Positions 9,281-17,841 are shown, counted from the first letter of the stretch. The stretch: 42,699 nt of DNA from Bacteroidales bacterium (GCA_017934185.1 JAGBJY010000031.1:1-42699); one strand, 5' to 3'. Made by a program: numbers and translations. Notes: a model not told the origin generated them from the sequence alone.

Positions 9281-10717
9281 ATGAAAAAGATTGTATATAT
9301 CCTGGCAGCGGCCGCACTTACCCTTGTGGCCTGCAACGGAAAGCAGAACCCTTCCTCTGAAGGGGAGAAGGCTTCCGAGGTGAAACTTTCCCAGGAAAGC
9401 ATCACCGCCGGACCCGAAGGCGGCGCTTTTGAAGTGACCGTCACATCCTCCGAGCCCTGGCGTGTAGCCGGTTTCGCCGAGTGGGTGAAGGTAGAAACGG
9501 CTGAGGGCCAGAGCGGCAGCGCCCTGAAACTCACCGTGGACGCCAATGAAGACACCCAGTCCAAGACGGCAAGTTTCAAGGTGTTTGCCGGCAGTGCCGC
9601 ACAGACGCTGGTGGTGGTTTCCAACCCCAGCTTCGAGCTCTCGCTGGTAAGTGACAGCGAAGTGGCGGTGAATTCCAATGCCAATACCATTGTGGTCTCC
9701 GTTGTTTCCAACGCCAGCCTTGAGTATGCCCTGGATGCCGATTGGCTGAGCCTGGAGCGTGTGTCCACCGCTTTCGGCAAGATTCTCTACCAGTTCAATG
9801 TGGCGCGTTCCCAGGCCTTCAAGGCCCGTGAAGGGAAGATTACCTTCTCCGGCAGTGATGTTGAGCCTGTTGAGGTGACCGTCACCCAGGCCCAGCGTGA
9901 CACCGCTTTTGTGGTGGAAGGTGCCAAGATTGAAAAGGACCTGGCCGCCTTTGACCAGACCCTCCAGATCCGCACCAATGTGGAAAACCTCAGCTACAGC
10001 CTGCCTTCCTGGCTCAGCGAGACATCGGCCTCCGACACCGAGAAGGACTCCGACGGACTTTCCACGCACACCATTCAGGTTCATGCCGATGCCTGCGGCG
10101 GCACCCGTGGTGCTACGGTGAGTTTCCGCAGCGGCTCCGCTACCATCGGCTCCGTGTATGTGAAGCAGCAGAATCCCAATCCTGTGTTTGCAGAGATTGA
10201 GGATGACGCCCTGGCCTCCGTCCTGGAAAGCTCCGGCTGGATCCTGAAGGACCCCGAAACCGGCAAATGCGAGATTCTGGAAGCCGGTCTCACCGGAACC
10301 TCCCTGAGTGTAAACAATAACTCGGTTGTCAAGCTTACCGGTCTTGGCGCATTCCCGGAATTGGCCACCCTCACCATTGGCACCAGCTGCCGTGCTCTGA
10401 CCCACATTGCAACGGGAGCCAGCAAGGTGAGCGCCATAACCCTGAGCAGCAACCACTATTTCACCAGCACGGAACTTACCATCTCCGGAGACAATGTCAC
10501 CTCCATTGCGGTACCTTGCTCCAGCTGGTATATCATGTACGGTTATGACAAGTTGGCCACCCTGGATGTCACGGGCTGCCCCAAGCTTGCCACGCTGAAT
10601 GCCCAGCGCCAATATAACAGTTCTGAAGGCCCTCTGCGCACCATCTACATGACTCAGGCCCAGTCTGAGACTGTGGAGGTGACCAAGAACCCTTCTGCCG
10701 AGATTGTCGTTAAATAG
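9281..10717 (+). CDS. BACON-domain surface lipoprotein
   Basis: ATG 9281 (MKKIVYILAA) gives lipobox LVAC with Cys18; an earlier ATG at 9269 overlaps the GH18 stop. Two or three BACON-like beta-sandwich repeats fill about residues 25-300 (first one AGPEGGAFEVTVTSSEPW, ending QTLVVVSNP; another ends VTVTQAQRD; a third near SYSLPSWLSE, ending VYVKQQNPNP). The last 170 residues contain repeated LxxLxIxxC-like elements (LATLTIGTSCRAL; LATLDVTGCPKLATL) that look leucine-rich-repeat-like. BACON domains in such loci usually act as spacers or binders of carbohydrate or mucin. Role inferred: a surface binding accessory of the N-glycan locus. Confidence 0.82.
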   Translation: MKKIVYILAAAALTLVACNGKQNPSSEGEKASEVKLSQESITAGPEGGAFEVTVTSSEPWRVAGFAEWVKVETAEGQSGSALKLTVDANEDTQSKTASFKVFAGSAAQTLVVVSNPSFELSLVSDSEVAVNSNANTIVVSVVSNASLEYALDADWLSLERVSTAFGKILYQFNVARSQAFKAREGKITFSGSDVEPVEVTVTQAQRDTAFVVEGAKIEKDLAAFDQTLQIRTNVENLSYSLPSWLSETSASDTEKDSDGLSTHTIQVHADACGGTRGATVSFRSGSATIGSVYVKQQNPNPVFAEIEDDALASVLESSGWILKDPETGKCEILEAGLTGTSLSVNNNSVVKLTGLGAFPELATLTIGTSCRALTHIATGASKVSAITLSSNHYFTSTELTISGDNVTSIAVPCSSWYIMYGYDKLATLDVTGCPKLATLNAQRQYNSSEGPLRTIYMTQAQSETVEVTKNPSAEIVVK

Positions 10718-10723
10718 TTAATC

Positions 10724-11884
10724 ATGAAAGCTGTAAAATATATCCTTGCGATGGCCGCTGTAGCGGCGGCCTTCGCTTCCTGCAGCAAGAAGGAAGAGAT
10801 TGTGGGCACCAATGACAAGCCCGGTTTCTTCCTGAACCGCACGCAGCTGGCCCTGAACAAAGGCACCAGCGAGTCGCTTACCGCCACCATCACCCCTAAG
10901 GGCGCCGGCACGGTGACCTGGAGCACCAGCGATGCCAGCGTGGTTACGGTGGAAGACGGTCTGGTTACCGCCGTGGGCGGTGGCGAGGCTGTTGTGAGCG
11001 CCTCCTACGGCTCGCAGACCCTCACTTGCGACGTGCAGGTATCGGCCCTTGTGACCACGGTTACGCTCAATGAGCACGACGTGGATTTTGACAAGGGTGA
11101 CACCCGGGAGCTGACTTATGTCATCGGCCCTGAAGATGTGAATGTTCCGCTCACCGTCACGTGGACTTCCACCGACGAGAGTGTGCTCACCGTGGACGAG
11201 GAAGGAGTGGTTACCGCCGTGGGCGGTGGCCAGGCTTCCGTTGTGGTGAGCGTGAACGGCGTCACCGATGTCTGTGAGTTCTTCTCCCATTGCTATCCCA
11301 CCGGTGTGGTCATTACTCCTGCCACGGCCCAGGTGAACGTGAACAAGACCCTCCAGTTTGAAGCCGCCCTCCTGCCCGAGGACTGCACGGAGGAACTTGC
11401 CTTCGAATGGAGCGTGGAAGATCCCACCCTGGCTTCCGTAGATGCCAACGGCTTGGTGAAAGGCCTTGCCGCCGGTGACACCCACGTGATTGTGAAGGCC
11501 GGAGAGTTCTCTGCTTCCGCCGACCTCAATGTCAAGCGCGAAGTGAAGACGGTAGAGGTTAGGCCCAATTCGGTGAACTATACCAGCGGGGAGATTACCT
11601 TTACCTTCTCTTCGGGCTGCTACTATTTCAGCACCCGTTACGGTATGGAAATTCCCAATGGGCAATCCTTCACCATCAGCGTTCCGGACGATTACCAGAT
11701 TGATGCGGTGACCTTCACGCCCACCTACGGACAAAACGGTGATTTCACTGTGGACAAGGGGAATTATACCAGGGACGGAGGCAAGCACAGCTGGGAGGCC
11801 ACTGAGGCTACCAGCAGCGTGACCTTCACAAGGGCCACCAGCCAGGAGGCCGACATTCTGGTATTCACCATTACCTACGAGTAG
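10724..11884 (+). CDS. Lipoprotein with three Big_2 Ig-like domains
   Basis: Lipobox AFASC (Cys20). Three bacterial Ig-like (Big_2) repeats are visible: VTWSTSDASVVTVEDGLVTA, then TWTSTDESVLTVDEEG with VVTAVGGGQASV, then FEWSVEDPTLASVDANG with LVKGLAAGDTHV. The final 110 residues (from about VEVRPNSVNYTSG) form a different beta-rich domain that I do not recognise. It is the last gene of the locus and is followed by a hairpin terminator. Probably a surface-exposed binding or display protein. The domain call is secure, the ligand unknown. Confidence 0.82.
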   Translation: MKAVKYILAMAAVAAAFASCSKKEEIVGTNDKPGFFLNRTQLALNKGTSESLTATITPKGAGTVTWSTSDASVVTVEDGLVTAVGGGEAVVSASYGSQTLTCDVQVSALVTTVTLNEHDVDFDKGDTRELTYVIGPEDVNVPLTVTWTSTDESVLTVDEEGVVTAVGGGQASVVVSVNGVTDVCEFFSHCYPTGVVITPATAQVNVNKTLQFEAALLPEDCTEELAFEWSVEDPTLASVDANGLVKGLAAGDTHVIVKAGEFSASADLNVKREVKTVEVRPNSVNYTSGEITFTFSSGCYYFSTRYGMEIPNGQSFTISVPDDYQIDAVTFTPTYGQNGDFTVDKGNYTRDGGKHSWEATEATSSVTFTRATSQEADILVFTITYE

Positions 11885-11933
11885 TTTACCCCTGTGGCGC
11901 ATAATGCGCTGACAAACATGCTTTTAACCTTGT

Positions 11934-11960
11934 GGACGGGTGTTGGAAAGACACCCGTCC
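11934..11960 (+). terminator. Hairpin terminator after the glycan locus
   Basis: GGACGGGTGT (11934-11943) pairs perfectly with ACACCCGTCC (11951-11960) around a 7-nt loop. No strong T-run follows, so termination strength is uncertain. A smaller GCGC-ATAAT-GCGC palindrome lies just upstream near 11898-11910. Confidence 0.55.
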
Positions 11961-12016
11961 ATTGTGTTAAGTGGCAGAGAATACGGAACTTAAGCGCCAC
12001 GGCATCCTAACTTTTG

Positions 12017-12311
12017 CCGTGTTGACGCGGAATCGGCGTTCTGTGCGCTCCTTTTGTCAACACGGCCGCTGCAACTGGCAGAAAGGCCGATTTCTTTGCC
12101 GTGTTGACGCAGAATCGGCGTTCTGTGCGCTCCTTTTGTCAACACGGCCGCTGCAACTGGCAGAAAGGCCGATTTCTTTGCCGTGTTGACGCAGAATCGG
12201 CGTTCTGTGGGTTCCCTTTGTCAACACGGCCGCTGCAACTGGCAGAAAGGCCGATTTCTTTGCCGTGTTGACGCGGAATCTGTATTTTGTGCTTTCCTTT
12301 TGTCAACACGG
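12017..12311 (+). repeat. Tandem array of four 49-bp hairpin units, 82-bp period
   Basis: Units lie at 12017-12065, 12099-12147, 12181-12229 and 12263-12311. Each has arms CCGTGTTGAC and GTCAACACGG, and units are separated by near-identical 33-nt spacers (starting CCGCTGCAACTGG). The 29-nt centre can form an inner stem, GCRGAA with TTYTGT. Across this array and the copy at 155-203 the stem bases vary but stay paired as + strand RNA (A-U or G-U, G-C or G-U). The array fills most of the 496-nt gap between 11884 and 12381. No believable protein is encoded; the open frames over it are repeat translations. Biological role unknown. Confidence 0.9.
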
Positions 12312-12328
12312 CTGCACGCCACGAACCT

Positions 12329-12358
12329 TTTGTTATTCGGCAAAAATATTTATATTTG
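12329..12358 (+). promoter_or_regulatory. Promoter of the thioredoxin-like/sulfatase unit
   Basis: TTTG at 12329-12332 and TATATTTG at 12351-12358 are 18 nt apart and lie just after the last repeat unit. The -7 element is 22 nt before ATG 12381. Confidence 0.6.
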
Positions 12359-12380
12359 TAAAAATTGAAACGAAGTGAAA

Positions 12381-13178
12381 ATGAAAACGAACATTCTGTG
12401 GATTGCGGCCGCCGTACTGGCCCTCGCAGTCAGTTGCAAAAGCAAAAGTGAAGAAGAAAAGCTGGCCGAATACACCCAGTGGAACGAAACCTTCATGTCG
12501 GAGTACCAGGCCAAGGCCGTAGAACTGGCCGATGACCAGGAGGCCCTGGAGGCGTATGCCGATTCTGCCATCAACGCGTATCTGGAATACAACAAGGCCG
12601 CTGTGGAGGCCAATTTGGACAACAAGGTGGCTGTGGCCGCTGTCCAGAACCTCTATGGCCTGCTGGAGACCGATGAGGTGGTGGCCTACATTGAGCAGAT
12701 CACGGCTCCGGTGCACGGCCAGGATTCCGCCTTCTTTGCCACGCTCCTCAAGAGCGCCCAGGCCCTCAAGGTCACGGCCGAAGGCCAGATGTTCACCGAT
12801 TTCGAGGTGGACGGCGTCAAGTTCTCCGACTTCATTGGCAAAGGCAAGTATGTGCTGGTAGATTTCTGGGCGTCCTGGTGCGGGCCCTGCCGCCGCGAGA
12901 TGCCCAACCTCCGTTCCGTGTACGAGGATTTCCACGGCCCCGACTTTGACATGCTCTCCGTGGCCGTTTGGGACAAGCCGGAAGACACCGCCAAGGCCGC
13001 CGAGGAAGAGAAGATTGCCTGGAACCAGATGGTGAACGCCCAGCAGATTCCCACCGACATCTACGGCATTGAGGGCATTCCGCACATCATCCTCTTCGGC
13101 CCGGACGGAACCATCGTGAAGCGGGGCCTCCGCGGCGAAGACATCCGCGCCGCCGTGGCCGAAGCCCTTGGAAAGTAA
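12381..13178 (+). CDS. TlpA/ResA-like thioredoxin-fold lipoprotein
   Basis: Probable periplasmic or outer-membrane-anchored thiol oxidoreductase. Lipobox AVSC with Cys19 from ATG 12381; a GTG at 12375 is also in frame but less likely. Residues of about 25-130 are an acidic helical region of the kind found before the redox domain in Bacteroidetes TlpA proteins. The thioredoxin domain starts near 135, with the redox motif WASWCGPCRREMPNL (Cys167, Cys170) and the cis-Pro region IEGIPHIILF. It lies 9 nt before the sulfatase and probably shares its transcript. Target proteins are unknown. Confidence 0.9.
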   Translation: MKTNILWIAAAVLALAVSCKSKSEEEKLAEYTQWNETFMSEYQAKAVELADDQEALEAYADSAINAYLEYNKAAVEANLDNKVAVAAVQNLYGLLETDEVVAYIEQITAPVHGQDSAFFATLLKSAQALKVTAEGQMFTDFEVDGVKFSDFIGKGKYVLVDFWASWCGPCRREMPNLRSVYEDFHGPDFDMLSVAVWDKPEDTAKAAEEEKIAWNQMVNAQQIPTDIYGIEGIPHIILFGPDGTIVKRGLRGEDIRAAVAEALGK

Positions 13179-13187
13179 CACCTAACA

Positions 13188-14654
13188 ATGAAACTCACTA
13201 ATGCCCTTATGTTAGCAGGAGGCGCCGCAATGGCGGCCTCCTGCTCTACTAACGAAAAGGCCCCGCAGAAGCTGCCCAACGTAGTTTTTGTGCTGGCCGA
13301 TGACCTGGGCTGGGGAGACTTGGGCTGCTATGGACAGCAGCTGTTCGAGACCCCCAACATTGATGCACTGGCTGCCCGGGGCCTCCGTTTTACCCAGTGC
13401 TATTCCGGTACCACCGTGAGCGCCCCGTCGCGCTCCTGCCTCATTACCGGCACCCACAGCGGCCACACGGCCGTGCGCGGCAACCGCGAGCTGGAGCCCG
13501 AAGGGCAGTATCCGCTGCCGGAAGGTTCCCAGACCCTGTTCCGGGACCTCAAGGCCGCCGGGTACACCACCGCCGCCTTCGGCAAGTGGGGCCTGGGGTA
13601 TATCGGCTCTACCGGAGACCCCCAGAAGCAGGGCGTAGACCGCTTCTACGGCTACAATTGCCAGCTGCTGGCCCACAGCTATTACCCGGACCACCTCTGG
13701 GACAACAGCACCCGCGTTGAGCTGGAAGACAACTGCGACGCCGTTCCTTACGGCCAGGGCACCTATTCCCAGGACCTCATCCACGGGAAAGCCCTGGAGT
13801 TCCTGGAGCAGCAGTCCGGCAGTGACAAGCCCTTCTTCCTGTGGTATCCCACCATTATTCCGCACGCCGAACTCATTGTGCCGGAGGACGAGATTATCCA
13901 GAAGTATCGCGGCCGCTACCCGGAGACGCCCTATCATGGCATAGACCAGGGCATGCCCGGCTTCCGCAAGGGCGGATATGTCTCGCAGGAGTACCCGCAC
14001 GCCACTTTCGCCGCCATGGTTGGCCGGCTGGACAAGTATGTGGGCGAACTGGTGGCCAAGCTCAAGGCGGAGGGCCTGTATGAGAACACCGTCATTATCT
14101 TCGCCAGCGACAACGGACCCCATCTGGAAGGCGGGGCCGACCCTGACTTCTTCAACAGCAACGGCCCCTGGCGCGGTTACAAGCGCGATGTGTACGAAGG
14201 CGGCATCCGCGTTCCCATGATTATCTCCTGGCCCGGCCACATTGTGGAAGGCGGGCAGACGGACTTCATGTGCTCTTTCTGGGACATGATGCCCACCCTT
14301 AGGGAACTCACCGGCGTGGCTTCGGCCGAGGGCATGGACGGCGTAAGCCTCCTCCCGCTGCTGGAAGGCCGCGAGGACAAGCAGAAGCAGCACGAGTACC
14401 TGTACTTCGAGTTCCAGGAAGCCGGCGGCCGTCAGGCCGTGCGCAAGGGCCCGTGGAAGCTGGTGCACATGAACGTGCGCAGCGAAAACGCCCGCTATGA
14501 GCTTTACAACCTGGACGTCGACCCCGGTGAAACGCAGGACATCCTTGCCGATAACCCTGAAAAAGTGGCTGAGCTCCAGGCTATTATGCAGGAGGCTCAC
14601 GTTCCCGATCCGGCTTGGCCGCTCCTTCCCGAAGAATGGGCCGCAGCCCGATGA
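13188..14654 (+). CDS. Serine-type sulfatase, lipoprotein
   Basis: Hydrolyses sulfate esters, probably on glycans at the surface or in the periplasm. Lipobox AASC (Cys19). Metal-binding start NVVFVLADDLGWGDLG (Asp38, Asp39). The S/C-x-P-x-R signature reads SAPSR at 78-82, so the formylglycine would form from Ser78 and need a radical-SAM maturase (anSME), which is not in this window. Further signs are FGKWGLG, ASDNGPH and the C-terminal WKLVHMNV. Length of about 490 is normal. It follows the thioredoxin-like gene by 9 nt and overlaps uvrC by ATGA. Its pairing with the N-glycan locus upstream is possible, but it has its own promoter region. Substrate subfamily not determined. Confidence 0.93.
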   Translation: MKLTNALMLAGGAAMAASCSTNEKAPQKLPNVVFVLADDLGWGDLGCYGQQLFETPNIDALAARGLRFTQCYSGTTVSAPSRSCLITGTHSGHTAVRGNRELEPEGQYPLPEGSQTLFRDLKAAGYTTAAFGKWGLGYIGSTGDPQKQGVDRFYGYNCQLLAHSYYPDHLWDNSTRVELEDNCDAVPYGQGTYSQDLIHGKALEFLEQQSGSDKPFFLWYPTIIPHAELIVPEDEIIQKYRGRYPETPYHGIDQGMPGFRKGGYVSQEYPHATFAAMVGRLDKYVGELVAKLKAEGLYENTVIIFASDNGPHLEGGADPDFFNSNGPWRGYKRDVYEGGIRVPMIISWPGHIVEGGQTDFMCSFWDMMPTLRELTGVASAEGMDGVSLLPLLEGREDKQKQHEYLYFEFQEAGGRQAVRKGPWKLVHMNVRSENARYELYNLDVDPGETQDILADNPEKVAELQAIMQEAHVPDPAWPLLPEEWAAAR

Positions 14655-16438
14655 CCGTAAAAGAAAAAATAGCCCTCTTTCCCAATTCCCCCGGCGTCTA
14701 CCGCTACTATGACGCCGAGGGAAAGGTAATTTATGTGGGGAAGGCCAAGGACCTCCACAAGCGTGTGGCGCAGTATTTTGTGCCGCCGGAGCGCCTGAAC
14801 ACCAAAACCCGCATCCTGGTATCGAAAATTGCCGATGCCCAGTTCTCCGTGGTGAACAGTGAGGCCGATGCCCTTCTGCTGGAGAACAACCTCATCAAAC
14901 AGTACAAGCCCAAGTACAACATCCTCCTGAAGGATTCCAAGACCTATCCCTGGATTTGCGTCACCGGCGACGAATTCCCCAAGGTGTTCATCACCAGGAG
15001 GGTGGAAAAGGGCAACCATTACTTCGGGCCCTACAGCAGCGTGATGCATGCGCGGAACCTGGTGGAGTTCTTTCGGGAAATCTACCCCTTGCGCACCTGC
15101 AACCTGAAAATCACCTCCGAGGCCATCCTGCGCCGCAAATTCCGTCCTTGCCTGGAATTCCACCTGGGCCGATGCAAGGCTCCCTGCATCGGCAATGTGT
15201 CCAAGGAGGAGTATGCCGGCTACATCGACGAGATAGTGCGCATCCTCAGCGGCCGGGGCTCCGAGGTTATCCGCCACTACAAGGCCCTCATGGCCCAGGC
15301 GGCCGAAAGGCTGGCCTTCGAGGAGGCCCAGGCGTACAAGGAGAAACTCCGCACCTTGGAAAAACACTACGCCAAAAGCATCATCACCCAGGCGGCCGAT
15401 ACCGACGCCGACGTCTTCTCCCTGGTGCTGGACGGGGCCGAGGCCTTCGGCAACTTCCTCCGCATCCGCGGCGGTGCCATCGTGCAGAGCCTGAACCTGG
15501 GATTCCGGAGCCAGATAGAGGAGGAGCCGGCCACCATGCTCGCCACCTTTATCGGCGAAATAGAAGACAAATTCGGGGCGCTTTCCAAAGAGGTGATTGT
15601 GCCCTTCCTGCCGGATGTGGAGATTGAAGGCGTGCAGTTCAGGGTTCCCCAGCGCGGGGACAAACTGGCCCTGCTGGAGCTGAGCGCCAAAAACGCCAAG
15701 GAATTCCATTTCAATTCCATCAAGCAGCGGGAGCATACCGACCCCGACGCCTTCCGCATGAGCGTGATGCAGGACCTGCAGAAGGCCCTGGGCATGAAGG
15801 AATTGCCCCGGCACATGGAGTGCTTTGACAACTCCAACATTCAGGGCACCAACCCTGTGGCTTCCTGCGTGGTGTTCCGCGACGGGGAGCCTTCCAAGAA
15901 AGATTACAGGCGCTTCAAGATTAAGACGGTGATTGGCGCCAACGACTTTGCTTCCATGAAGGAAGTGGTGAACCGCCGCTATTCCCGGATGCTGGCCGAG
16001 GCCCCCGACGACCTTCCGCAGCTCATCGTCATCGACGGCGGCAAAGGGTAGCTGGAATTTGCCCATGAGGCCCTTGCGGAGCTGGGCATCCTGGACCGCG
16101 TAACGGTGGTGGGCCTTGCCAAGCGCCTGGAAGAGGTGATTCGGGTGGGAGACCCGTATCCGCTCTTTATCGACCGCAACTCCCAGGCCCTGAAAGTGCT
16201 CCAGCGCATCCGCGACGAAGCCCACCGCTTTGGCATCACCTTCCACCGCAACCTGCGCTCCAAGGCGGCCATCCAGAGCGCCCTCAGGGAAATCAGCGGC
16301 GTGGGCGAGAAAACGGAGCAGCGCCTCCTTTTGCGCTACGGCTCCGTGGCCCGCATTGCCGATGCCCCGCTGGAGGAGCTCAGCGCCCTGGTAGGGGCCG
16401 ATCTGGCCATGAAGATACACGATTATTTGAATGAATAA
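14651..16438 (+). pseudogene. uvrC: uvrC, excinuclease ABC subunit C, interrupted by an in-frame amber codon
   Basis: UvrC makes the dual incision in nucleotide excision repair. Start ATG 14651 overlaps the sulfatase stop. The GIY-YIG domain (GVYRYYD, VIYVGKAKDL), the Cys-rich patch (FRPCLEFHLGRCKAPC), the UVR helix pair and the RNase-H-like core (FDNSN with Asp393; VIDGGKG with Asp462) are all normal. Codon 467 is TAG (16049-16051) where the family has Gln (GGKGQL). The same frame then continues without shift to 16438 through EAHRFGITFHR and the HhH motifs (ISGVGEKTEQRLL). Terminated at codon 467 the protein would lose the last catalytic segment and the HhH domain. A single C-to-T change, readthrough or an assembly error would all give this. 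Other genes here use TAG as a real stop. Confidence 0.92.
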
Positions 16439-16450
16439 GATGACACCCCT

Positions 16451-16476
16451 GTCATTCTGAGCGATGCGAAGAATCT
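16451..16476 (+). repeat. 26-bp dispersed repeat, left copy
   Basis: This copy begins GTCATTCTGAGCG and ends GAAGAATCT. It matches the reverse complement of 33622-33647 at 25 of 26 positions. It sits just after uvrC and overlaps a small TGACA-cccc-TGTCA palindrome at 16441-16454. The two copies bracket the island plus the pnuC-like gene in inverted orientation. Confidence 0.8.
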
Positions 16477-16489
16477 TTTATCACCACAT

Positions 16490-16534
16490 ATGAACGACAA
16501 GAAATTAAACATAAGGTTCAGCGCCGTGCTGATG
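16490..16534 (+). repeat. Left copy of an imperfect 45-bp direct repeat flanking the island
   Basis: Identical to 32897-32941 at 39 of 45 positions with no gap, including 17 identical bases from the ATG. Both copies are the first 15 codons of a gene (MNDKK...FSAVLM). The right copy is native to the pnuC-like gene; here the copy is joined to a Wzy_C-family protein. Confidence 0.8.
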
Positions 16535-17830
16535 GTGGCCTTGTCGTTATGGTTGATTCTGGAGTCGGGATTGGGAATCGGCCAAGTACTGGGGCTGGCA
16601 AAATCTCATCACGCTCTGTTTCCTCTCACGGGACATTTCAATAATCCTGGTCCATATGGTGGCTTTATAGCTACTCTTGTAGCTATTTGCTTTTCTGAAT
16701 GCTTCTTGAGCAAAAGAGAGGATAATAAGTTTCGTTTGCTTATTGGAGTTGCCACAGTGCTTGGTTTTCTGGTCCTTCCGGCATCTATGAGTCGGGCTGC
16801 ATGGCTGGGATTGCTTGTTGCGGGTGTTTTATCTGCTGTTTGTCAGGAAGTTGTGCAAGTATGGATGCAGAAACACCTCTGGTGTTTACCTGTATTGTTG
16901 CTTGTCTTTCTGACCGTATGTGCCGGAATGTTTTTCCTAAAACGGGAATCGGCCTTAGGTCGCCTGCATATATGGCATATGGAATGTCGAATCATAGCTG
17001 ATCATCCGTGGACAGGGGTTGGACACGGAAACTTTGCTTATGCATACGGGCAGGCGCAAGCTGATTTTTTCCGTGAAGCAGAGCGATCGGAATTAGCAGT
17101 TCGGTTAGCGGGATGTCCTGAATACGCATTCAATGAATACCTTGGGGCAGGCGTAGAATTTGGCATCGCCGGCCTTCTTTTAGCGGTGGTATTGGCGGTG
17201 GTTTGCTGCGTTGTTTTGACAAAGCGGAATCATCCTCTCGGGTGTGGCTGTGTTGTCTTTTCAGTCTTTGCGTTCTTCTCATATCCTTTGAGTCTCTGGC
17301 AGTTTCAGTTGCTTGGAGGTATATTTATCGCTGCTTCTTTGGAAGCACTTATCAAACGTCGGGGCCATCTGTCGTTCCTTGTCTTGGCTGTTGTGGTGGC
17401 TTTTGTTTTCATTTACAGAAAAAATACGCCTGAAAAAGAGAATGCACGGCAGTTGTTCGCTCAAGGACATACTTTGTTCCTTGACGGAGCGAGCGAAGCG
17501 GCGTTACCCATTTTGGAGCAGGGGGCCAGAATGTCCTCAGACCCTATGTTCCATAACATCATGGGGCGTTGCCAGGAGGCACTGGGACGATATGGGGAAG
17601 CCGAGGCCGAGTATTGGCAAGCCCACTATATGGTTCCGAGCCGCCTGTATCCTCTTGTATTGCTACAGGAACTTTATCTCGCTCAAGGAGATACGGTTCG
17701 TGCCGATGCTGTATATGCAAAGATTGGGAGGATGCCGGTAAATCAGCATATGAATACGATGAAAGAACTATCAAGGCGAGCGGATGGAAATTGGCGGAAA
17801 ACACAAGGAAAGGATATTGAAAATTATTAA
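16490..17830 (+). CDS. Wzy_C/O-antigen-ligase-like membrane protein with C-terminal TPR, chimeric N-terminus
   Basis: About nine membrane segments. Family signs are LFPLTGHFNNPGPYGGF, the SRAAWLG motif, and a long periplasmic loop with HPWTGVGHGNF and AFNEYLGAGVEFGIAG. A soluble C-terminal region (about 325-446) has TPR-like helices (GRCQEALGRYGEAEAEYWQA). Wzy_C proteins transfer lipid-linked glycans to lipid A core or, in PglL-type enzymes, to proteins. Bacteroidetes members normally have several more N-terminal membrane spans. Here the first 15 residues copy the start of the pnuC-like protein and the rest begins inside a native membrane segment, so it looks truncated and fused. It may be inactive, or may modify the peptides encoded next door; both are inference. 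Confidence 0.75.
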   Translation: MNDKKLNIRFSAVLMVALSLWLILESGLGIGQVLGLAKSHHALFPLTGHFNNPGPYGGFIATLVAICFSECFLSKREDNKFRLLIGVATVLGFLVLPASMSRAAWLGLLVAGVLSAVCQEVVQVWMQKHLWCLPVLLLVFLTVCAGMFFLKRESALGRLHIWHMECRIIADHPWTGVGHGNFAYAYGQAQADFFREAERSELAVRLAGCPEYAFNEYLGAGVEFGIAGLLLAVVLAVVCCVVLTKRNHPLGCGCVVFSVFAFFSYPLSLWQFQLLGGIFIAASLEALIKRRGHLSFLVLAVVVAFVFIYRKNTPEKENARQLFAQGHTLFLDGASEAALPILEQGARMSSDPMFHNIMGRCQEALGRYGEAEAEYWQAHYMVPSRLYPLVLLQELYLAQGDTVRADAVYAKIGRMPVNQHMNTMKELSRRADGNWRKTQGKDIENY

Positions 17831-17841
17831 AAAAGAGGGTG

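Noticed and set aside
12017-12311. CRISPR array (regular 49-bp repeats with 33-bp spacers)
   Set aside because: The spacers are nearly identical, each repeat is itself a long hairpin with a variable centre, only four units exist and no cas gene is nearby. It is a tandem repeat.
11971-12368. Small proteins over the repeat array
   Set aside because: The translations are the repeat unit read again and again (CRVDAESAFCA-type); there is no independent coding signal and the frames cross the promoter.
16049-16051. Alternative genetic code with TAG read as Gln
   Set aside because: Several other intact genes here end in TAG at the right place (for example 5551, 10717, 11884, 24291, 32849), so TAG is a normal stop in this genome.
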